A stretch of DNA of 7,695 nt from an uncultured Flammeovirgaceae bacterium. GTDB lineage: Bacteria; Bacteroidota; Bacteroidia; Cytophagales; Cyclobacteriaceae. Position 1 is the first letter of the stretch. Each line of letters starts with the position of its first letter. This document shows positions 1-4,451 of the stretch, piece after piece. The translations under genes and the position numbers were made by a program. The stretch is from assembly GCA_946886805.1 (NCBI GenBank), contig CAMPJM010000180.1:1-7695 (forward strand), written 5' to 3'. Below the pieces are notes generated by a model. It searched no databases. It was not told the origin of the DNA and was given only the letters and a program-made list of their open reading frames with translations.

Positions 1-171
1 GAACCAAGCAAAGTAAAATTGACCTTAAAAATAAACAAGGAAGATATAACCCACATAATTGCTACCTTAGAAAGATTTGGATATAAAATTATTGCACGTT
101 TTCAGGAGACCCATATCGAAACCAATGAGAAAGAAAGGTTAGATATTTTGATGAAATATCTTGAAATATAG
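1..171 (+). CDS. CBS-domain protein, C-terminal end only (partial)
   Basis: The window opens inside a reading frame (frame 1) that runs 56 codons to a TAG at 169-171. The visible peptide contains KINKEDITHIIATLERFGYK followed by a charged stretch and ends LMKYLEI. From memory this resembles the C-terminal ACT-like end of the CBS-domain proteins that commonly precede nadK in Bacteroidota. The CBS pair itself would lie upstream and is not visible, so the name rests on the tail and on gene order. Its ligand is unknown; CBS domains in general bind adenine nucleotides. The gap to the nadK start is only 54 bp and has no clear terminator or promoter, so co-transcription with nadK is plausible. Confidence is high that this is a real gene end and moderate for the family. 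Confidence 0.6.
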   Translation, partial: EPSKVKLTLKINKEDITHIIATLERFGYKIIARFQETHIETNEKERLDILMKYLEI

Positions 172-225
172 TACATTGGCAGTAATTATTTTTTTTAGCC
201 AAATTGTTGAAGCTGTTTTATATCT

Positions 226-1101
226 ATGAAGATTGCCATCCACGGAAAAGAATTCCAAGCAGATACCCTACCATATATCCAGGAAGTATTTGATATATTT
301 CAACTAAAGGGTGCCGAAATAGTTGTTTCTAAACAATACCATGACTTGCTAAAAGTTAGTAACATTCAGGTAAACAAGTATAAAATTTACTATAATAAAA
401 AAGACTTAGCGCAAGCCGATTTTTTTATTAGCCTTGGAGGAGACGGTACTTTACTCGAATCCGTAACGCATATCGAAAGGTTGGAGATCCCCATCCTCGG
501 TATAAATATCGGGAGGTTAGGCTTTTTGGCAACGACTCCAAAGTTTAAAATAAAAGAAGCAATTGACGCCCTGTATAATAATTTGTTCACCTACGATTAC
601 CGTGCCTTAATAAAACTAGAGTCCGATAGTGATATTTTTGGTGATCAAAGTTTTGGAATGAATGAGTTTGCCATTTTAAAAAAGGACTCGTCATCCATGA
701 TAGTGGTACATACATATATAGATGGGGAGTATTTAAATTCATACTGGGCAGACGGCCTTATTGTAGCAACCCCTACAGGTTCAACGGGCTATTCCTTAAG
801 CTGCGGCGGGCCCTTAGTATTGCCTCAATCCAATAATTTTGTAATTACTCCCGTAAGCCCGCATAATCTGAATGTTCGCCCAATGGTGGTTTCCGATGAC
901 AGCGTTATTTCCTTTGAAATAGAAGGAAGGAGCAAAAATTTCTTGGTTTCGCTGGACTCCCGGTCCCATCCTGTTGAGGCCATGACTCAAATGGCTGTAC
1001 GTAAGGAAGATTTCCGTGCTAAACTTGTGAAGATGAATGGTTACAATTTTCTTGATACCTTACGTCAGAAGCTTAACTGGGGACTTGATATTAGAAACTG
1101 A
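226..1101 (+). CDS. nadK: NAD kinase (ATP/polyphosphate-dependent NAD+ kinase)
   Basis: This cytoplasmic enzyme phosphorylates NAD+ at the 2'-OH of its adenosine ribose to make NADP+, the only de novo route to NADP. The 291-aa length is normal for bacterial NadK. Visible signatures are the GGDGT loop at residues 71-75, followed by LLES; the GINIGRLGFL stretch at 92-101; the NE pair at 146-147 in GMNEFAIL; the long motif ADGLIVATPTGSTGYSLSCG at 175-194; and the SPHNLNVRP segment at 211-219. All are hallmarks of the NAD kinase fold, and no key motif is missing. An in-frame TGA at 208-210 makes the ATG at 226 the first available ATG, and the protein starts MKIAIHGK as expected for the first Rossmann strand. 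No strong Shine-Dalgarno site is visible. It is probably expressed with the CBS-domain gene 54 bp upstream. Confidence 0.97.
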   Translation: MKIAIHGKEFQADTLPYIQEVFDIFQLKGAEIVVSKQYHDLLKVSNIQVNKYKIYYNKKDLAQADFFISLGGDGTLLESVTHIERLEIPILGINIGRLGFLATTPKFKIKEAIDALYNNLFTYDYRALIKLESDSDIFGDQSFGMNEFAILKKDSSSMIVVHTYIDGEYLNSYWADGLIVATPTGSTGYSLSCGGPLVLPQSNNFVITPVSPHNLNVRPMVVSDDSVISFEIEGRSKNFLVSLDSRSHPVEAMTQMAVRKEDFRAKLVKMNGYNFLDTLRQKLNWGLDIRN

Positions 1102-1126
1102 ATTATAAATATTGAAATCTAAACAT

Positions 1127-1134
1127 TATATTTG
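1127..1134 (+). promoter_or_regulatory. Candidate Bacteroidota -7 promoter element before the DUF6089/porG pair
   Basis: TATATTTG matches the Bacteroidota sigma-A -7 consensus TAnnTTTG exactly. It lies 26 bp after the nadK stop and 42 bp before the ATG at 1177, a sensible leader length. The -33 half (TTG or TTTG about 17-23 bp upstream) is not present; the nearest TTG, at 1112-1114, is only 12 bp away. This is therefore a half-match in AT-rich DNA. If it is real, the two outer-membrane genes have their own transcription start separate from nadK. Confidence 0.35.
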
Positions 1135-1176
1135 TTTAATGCATTATGATAATGTTGTTAGGTAATTTATAGCCAT

Positions 1177-2217
1177 ATGAAAAAAATTTACATTTTATTT
1201 GCTTTGGGGTTTTGCATGCTTTCTGTGTTGGATGAAGCCTATGCCCAAAGGCGAGATAACTATAGAGGTGACATATCGAAATTCAGAGGCTTTAGAAATA
1301 AATTTCCCAAACAAAGTAAATATGTGTCCTTAGGGCTTACCGTTAATGCGTTAAATTATTTTGGAGATCTTGCTCCCAAAAGTGGCATATTTAGTACAGA
1401 CATTTCATTGACCAAGCCGGGGTTTGGCCTTGTGGGGTCATATCGAATGGGGGAAAGGTTTTCCTTAAGGGGATCCTTTACTTATGGAAGAATACATGGT
1501 GATGATAAGGAGGCTGCTGATCCTGAAGGCGAAGAGTCTGTTTATCGGTATGTCAGAAATCTCCATTTTAGAAATGCTATAAAAGAATTGGCAGTTACTG
1601 CTGTTTTTGATCTTTATAAACATAAAAGAAGTTATATTAGCCGTGTAGAATTTACGCCCTACGCATTTTTCGGAGTAGCAGTCTTACATCATAACCCACA
1701 GGCGAAAGTGTCTGCTGATTTTGGAGGGCCTGAGGCCGGACAGTGGGTAGACCTTGAGCCACTCGGTACCGAAGGGCAATATGTGGAAGGCTCAGGCGTT
1801 GATAAATACAGTAAATTTCAGATAGCCATACCATTAGGAATTGGGGTTCGATACAAAGTAAGTCAGAATTTCGACCTTGCTTTTGAAATAGGCTACAGGC
1901 ATTTGTTCTTTGATCATTTAGATGACGTTGGAGGTAATTATATTGATAAAAACCGTCTCGAGGGTGGACTCAATGGTTTGGCGGCCGAAATGTCAGATGG
2001 CTCTGTGAGGGTTGAAGAAACCGAACCTTACTATCTGTACAACAGTCCAATTGGAGAACCTTACATGGTTATTCCTGGTTATGGTCATGAAAATGGCGAG
2101 GCAGCAGGACCGAATATTAGAGGAAACTCAGCGGATAAAGATATTTATATAATAACCAGCCTTCAATTAAGTTATGTATTTGGAGCCCGCAATTTTAAAA
2201 GGGCTAAGTTCAGATAG
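1177..2217 (+). CDS. DUF6089-family outer-membrane beta-barrel protein, long PorG paralogue
   Basis: Predicted secreted outer-membrane protein of 346 aa. The N-terminus (residues 1-23) is a signal peptide ending in AYA before Q24. A basic stretch (about 24-48) is followed by alternating strands typical of a small beta-barrel. It aligns with the next gene at four places: GLTVNALNYFGDL (53-65), SYISRVEFTPYAFFGVAV (152-169), IAIPLGIGVRY (216-226) with FEIGYRHLFFDHLDDVGGNY (236-255), and the last strand TSLQLSYVFGA (327-337). Compared with its neighbour it has extra segments at about 172-212 and 254-321, rich in Gly, Asp, Glu and Tyr. Both lie between predicted strands and may be loops. Its function is unknown; a role in or near the T9SS is inferred from family and position only. 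An in-frame TAG at 1159-1161 makes the ATG at 1177 the first available. It is probably co-transcribed with porG, 21 bp downstream. Confidence 0.8.
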   Translation: MKKIYILFALGFCMLSVLDEAYAQRRDNYRGDISKFRGFRNKFPKQSKYVSLGLTVNALNYFGDLAPKSGIFSTDISLTKPGFGLVGSYRMGERFSLRGSFTYGRIHGDDKEAADPEGEESVYRYVRNLHFRNAIKELAVTAVFDLYKHKRSYISRVEFTPYAFFGVAVLHHNPQAKVSADFGGPEAGQWVDLEPLGTEGQYVEGSGVDKYSKFQIAIPLGIGVRYKVSQNFDLAFEIGYRHLFFDHLDDVGGNYIDKNRLEGGLNGLAAEMSDGSVRVEETEPYYLYNSPIGEPYMVIPGYGHENGEAAGPNIRGNSADKDIYIITSLQLSYVFGARNFKRAKFR

Positions 2218-2238
2218 GATTTAATTAAACACTAATAT

Positions 2239-2949
2239 ATGAAGATATGGCGTAGAGGGAAATCATTTGATTTTCCTTTTTTTGTGGTTTTTATGCTTTT
2301 TACATTGCCCCTAATGGGTCAGAATTCGGAGATAGGGATTGGCATAGGGGGCTTGAGTTATACCGGTGATTTACAAAGAGGTTATAAAATTTTAGAGAAC
2401 CGGCCTGCCGGAACCATCTTTTATAGACAGACTTTTTCTAATGCCTTGGGTATACGAGGCGGCATTACGGCTGGAGCATTGGTTGGAAGTGATAAAAACC
2501 CCATGGACGATTTTGCCGACGTTCGAAATGCGGAATTTGATTTATTTATAGTAGAAGGTGCGGTCACATTGGAATATAATTTCCTTGACTTTTTAGACGC
2601 TAAATCGTGGACAAATTATTCCCCCTATTTTTTTATCGGTGTCGGAGCCTTTACCTTTTTTGGGGACGAAGGCCGTGGAAATAGCTATAGAAGAATTCAG
2701 CCTGTTGTCCCTTTGGGAGTGGGAATGAAGTTTTTATTAAACCCCAGGTGGCAATTAGGTGCTGAATTTGGTGCTAGAAAAACTTTTTTCGATTATCTGG
2801 ATAATATTTCGGAATTTGAAGTGGCCGCCAGCAAAAAAGGTCAAAACTATCAATATGGAAATCAATACGATCAGGACTGGTATTATTTCCTTGGGTTTAC
2901 CTTGAGCTACACCTTTTATACCGTCCCATGTCCATTTTCCCCAAATTAA
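2239..2949 (+). CDS. porG: Type IX secretion system outer-membrane protein PorG (DUF6089 family)
   Basis: PorG is an outer-membrane beta-barrel component of the T9SS, which exports C-terminal-domain proteins (for example gliding adhesins and proteases); in Porphyromonas it contacts the PorK/PorN periplasmic ring. This 236-aa product has the compact size usual for PorG. It has a signal peptide with a basic n-region (KIWRRGK) and a hydrophobic core ending LPLMG before Q28. Barrel motifs are IGIGIGGLSYTGDL (32-45), SPYFFIGVGAF (128-138), VVPLGVGMKF (156-165), FFDYLDNIS (183-191) and a last strand FLGFTLSYTFYTVPCP (217-232). The only cysteine, C231, lies just after the last strand; I recall a similar C-terminal Pro-Cys in other family members. 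An in-frame TAA at 2233-2235 fixes the start. The porG - uppS - bamA - ompH order matches the known porG locus of Bacteroidota, although here 691 bp separate porG from uppS. Confidence 0.8.
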   Translation: MKIWRRGKSFDFPFFVVFMLFTLPLMGQNSEIGIGIGGLSYTGDLQRGYKILENRPAGTIFYRQTFSNALGIRGGITAGALVGSDKNPMDDFADVRNAEFDLFIVEGAVTLEYNFLDFLDAKSWTNYSPYFFIGVGAFTFFGDEGRGNSYRRIQPVVPLGVGMKFLLNPRWQLGAEFGARKTFFDYLDNISEFEVAASKKGQNYQYGNQYDQDWYYFLGFTLSYTFYTVPCPFSPN

Positions 2950-2976
2950 GCATCAGTAATTGCAAACTTTCAGATA

Positions 2977-3008
2977 CCCGACGGGCTGTTTTATGGTCTA
3001 TCGTCGGG
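2977..3008. repeat. Imperfect stem-loop just after porG
   Basis: The arms CCCGACG (2977-2983) and CGTCGGG (3002-3008) are exact reverse complements of 7 bp around an 18-base loop. The hairpin starts 27 bp after the porG stop codon. It could help end transcription or protect the 3' end of the porG message, but no T-run follows (the next bases are CAATAGAAG), so it is not a standard intrinsic terminator. The function is an open inference. Confidence 0.35.
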
Positions 3009-3107
3009 CAATAGAAGTGCAAAAGTAAAAATTCCCATAAACTGGTTTAATTTTTGTAGCTGAGGAATCAAATTTTGCTTCCCTTTAATTGTTGGCTGGA
3101 TTATCAA

Positions 3108-3140
3108 TTTGGGTCCGAAATAAGTATGATATTATCTTTG
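3108..3140 (+). promoter_or_regulatory. Candidate Bacteroidota promoter (TTTG - 21 bp - TATCTTTG)
   Basis: A -33-type TTTG (3108-3111) and a perfect -7 consensus TATCTTTG (3133-3140) are separated by 21 bp, within the spacing described for Bacteroidota housekeeping promoters. This is the best two-part promoter match in the window. It points toward uppS but lies about 500 bp upstream, so a transcript from it would carry the palindromic island as a long structured leader. The -7 element sits at the centre of an inverted repeat (TCCGAAAT at 3114-3121, ATTTCGGA at 3150-3157). Chance occurrence in AT-rich DNA cannot be excluded. Confidence 0.35.
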
Positions 3141-3178
3141 GTTATTTCCATTTCGGAAACTTTAATAACTTCTGCACC

Positions 3179-3200
3179 TGACCCGCCAGCTGGCGGGTCA
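3179..3200. repeat. Perfect 22-bp GC-rich palindrome
   Basis: The central 20 bases, GACCCGCCAGCTGGCGGGTC (3180-3199), equal their own reverse complement, and the flanking T and A extend the symmetry to 22 bp. It is far richer in GC than the surrounding genes. From memory, palindromes built on CCCGCC and GGCGGG recur in many Bacteroidota genomes, so this is probably one copy of a dispersed REP-like element. It could also form a cruciform or RNA hairpin. No matching transposase gene is in the window. Confidence 0.8.
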
Positions 3201-3205
3201 AAGTG

Positions 3206-3257
3206 ATTAGCCACGGGTTTTGGCGTAGGCATGCCTTTGGCGCAACCCGTGGTTAAT
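3206..3257. repeat. Long inverted repeat with 14-bp arms and a palindromic loop
   Basis: The left arm ATTAGCCACGGGTT (3206-3219) and right arm AACCCGTGGTTAAT (3244-3257) pair over 14 bp with a single G-T wobble. The 24-base loop contains the perfect 10-bp palindrome AGGCATGCCT (3227-3236), flanked by two copies of TTGGCG (3220-3225 and 3237-3242). It begins 6 bp after the 22-bp palindrome, so the two probably belong to one repeat unit. The structure fits a REP-type element; as RNA it would be a stable hairpin. Confidence 0.75.
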
Positions 3258-3283
3258 AAAAAGCAGAATGTAGTTTTGGCGGA

Positions 3284-3383
3284 ATTTTTGCCTTTTGAAG
3301 CCCCGAAAGCATTCGGGGGTGACAAAACGGGATGCTGCGAAACTTGAGTAACATAATAGAAGAACCCTGGAGGAGGCAAAAAT
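3284..3383. repeat. Widely spaced 10-bp inverted repeat enclosing the third hairpin
   Basis: ATTTTTGCCT (3284-3293) and AGGCAAAAAT (3374-3383) are exact reverse complements of 10 bp, with 80 bp between them that include the CCCCGAA hairpin. They could close a larger folded domain or mark the ends of a repeat unit. The arms are largely A/T, so chance is a fair alternative. Confidence 0.45.
3301..3318. repeat. Short GC-rich hairpin repeat
   Basis: CCCCGAA (3301-3307) and TTCGGGG (3312-3318) form a 7-bp perfect stem around the loop AGCA. I recall nearly identical CCCCGAA/TTCGGGG hairpins as dispersed sequences in Bacteroidota genomes. It is the third compact palindrome within 140 bp, which supports a composite repeat island. 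Confidence 0.65.
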
Positions 3384-3489
3384 ACTTTTTATAAGAAAAG
3401 TAATGAAAGTTTAAATAAAAACAGCATTTTTGTAACTTGCAGAATAATAATGTGCTGGGATTATTTTGAAAGAGGCGGTAACATTATTT

Positions 3490-3505
3490 ATCTGAATATC
3501 TGAAT
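3490..3505. repeat. Tandem duplication of an 8-bp unit
   Basis: ATCTGAAT occurs twice with no gap (3490-3497 and 3498-3505), about 135 bp before the uppS start. It may be a protein-binding direct repeat or simple slippage in AT-rich DNA. Nothing nearby decides which. Confidence 0.4.
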
Positions 3506-3640
3506 TATAAAGTGTTAAATCTTTATGATTTAAGGGTTGTTTTTAATGATTTACTTAATAAAGCAATATGTAGCCACATTCTATTTTGAATTGGCCTTGT
3601 TCCTATTGTTTCCGTAGGTATTTCTTATTCATAGGTTAGG

Positions 3641-4381
3641 ATGAAGGAAAATATTGATTTAAATAAGTTACCAAAGCACGTTGCTGTAATCATGGATGGA
3701 AATGGAAGGTGGGCCAAACAAAAAGGGGCTGCCAGAATTTTTGGTCATAGAAACGCAGTAAAGGCCGTAAGGGAAATTACTGAAGGCAGTGCGGAGCTTG
3801 GTATACAATATTTAACTTTATATGCGTTTTCTACAGAAAATTGGGGCAGGCCCAAAGCTGAAGTGGATGCATTGATGCAGTTGTTGGTTTCAACTATTAA
3901 AGGTGAAATCAAAACGTTGAATAAAAATAAGGTTAGGTTAACATCCATAGGAGACATAAATAAGTTGCCCGAAAGTTGTCAGAGCGAATTAAAGGAAGCG
4001 ATACGCCTTACCAAAGATAACGAAGGATTGACACTGGTTTTGGCATTGAACTATAGCGGCAGGTGGGAAATTTTGGAGGCTGTCAAAGCAATTGCCAGAG
4101 ATGTAAAGAATGATGCATTGGATCTCGATGCTATTTCCGCTGAGTTATTTGATAATTATCTGAATACCAAAAATATTCCTGACCCGGAACTAATGATCAG
4201 GACCAGTGGCGAAATGAGGATTAGCAATTTCTTGTTGTGGCAACTGGCCTATACAGAGCTATACATTACTCCTGTTTTATGGCCCGATTTTAGAAAAGAC
4301 CATCTTTACGAAGCTTTAATAGCTTATCAGGCCAGAGAAAGAAGATTTGGCAAAGTAATAGAAACAATAAATAATCAATAA
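3641..4381 (+). CDS. uppS: Undecaprenyl diphosphate synthase (cis-isoprenyl transferase)
   Basis: This cytoplasmic, membrane-associated enzyme adds eight isopentenyl units to farnesyl diphosphate in cis to make C55 undecaprenyl diphosphate, the lipid carrier for peptidoglycan, O-antigen and other glycans. Its 246 aa compare with 253 aa in E. coli. Conserved parts are HVAVIMDGNGRWAK (13-26) with catalytic D19; GH at 35-36; YAFSTENWGRP (61-71); LNYSGRWEI (136-144); and IRTSGEMRISNFLLWQLAYT (186-205), carrying R187, E191, R193 and S195, with E206 next. These correspond to E. coli D26, R194, E198, R200, S202 and E213. All catalytic and diphosphate-binding residues are present. An in-frame TAG at 3632-3634 makes the ATG at 3641 the first possible start. 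It lies 70 bp before bamA. Its own promoter is unclear: the nearest two-part match is about 500 bp upstream. Confidence 0.97.
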   Translation: MKENIDLNKLPKHVAVIMDGNGRWAKQKGAARIFGHRNAVKAVREITEGSAELGIQYLTLYAFSTENWGRPKAEVDALMQLLVSTIKGEIKTLNKNKVRLTSIGDINKLPESCQSELKEAIRLTKDNEGLTLVLALNYSGRWEILEAVKAIARDVKNDALDLDAISAELFDNYLNTKNIPDPELMIRTSGEMRISNFLLWQLAYTELYITPVLWPDFRKDHLYEALIAYQARERRFGKVIETINNQ

Positions 4382-4451
4382 AGAGAATAAATAGCGTTTT
4401 ACCAGTCGTTATTAACATTATTAGAAAAAGAGAGAGATCTTTGCATTATAA

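Larger units (their letters stand above)
2950..3640. other. 691-bp gene-free stretch between porG and uppS with a palindrome-rich core
   Basis: No convincing protein or RNA gene is seen here. The edges (about 2950-3170 and 3385-3640) are AT-rich. The middle (about 3175-3385) is GC-richer and holds three compact inverted repeats plus a larger pair of 10-bp arms, listed separately. A 91-codon frame exists on the minus strand (3104-3379), but it is built from the palindromes themselves and is judged spurious. A reasonable promoter match lies at 3108-3140, and an 8-bp tandem duplication at 3490-3505. I find no classic hairpin plus T-run terminator after porG. The other intergenic gaps in this window are all under 80 bp, so the stretch looks like an insertion of repetitive DNA into a normally compact gene row. 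Confidence 0.8.

Noticed and set aside
1177..1215. Lipoprotein signal at Cys13 of the long DUF6089 protein
   Set aside because: The residues before the cysteine (LGF) do not fit a lipobox, and a normal signal peptidase I site (AYA before Q24) follows.
2977..3008. Intrinsic terminator after porG
   Set aside because: A 7-bp stem exists, but the loop is 18 bases and no T-run follows, so it was listed only as a stem-loop.
3175..3385. CRISPR array or insertion sequence
   Set aside because: The repeats differ from one another and are not regularly spaced, and there is no transposase frame or target duplication that I can see.
3450..3503. 17-codon + strand frame starting ATG TGC TGG after a TTTTTGTAACTTGCA promoter-like string
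   Set aside because: Very short, no recognisable motif, no ribosome-binding site, and the promoter-like string lacks one base of the TAnnTTTG pattern.
3515..3533. TTAAATC / GATTTAA inverted repeat
   Set aside because: Seven A/T-rich base pairs in an AT-rich leader are expected by chance; no further support.
4436..4443. GATCTTTG as a -7 element for bamA
   Set aside because: The first base deviates from TAnnTTTG, no -33 partner lies at the right distance, and it would put the transcript start nearly on the ATG at 4452.
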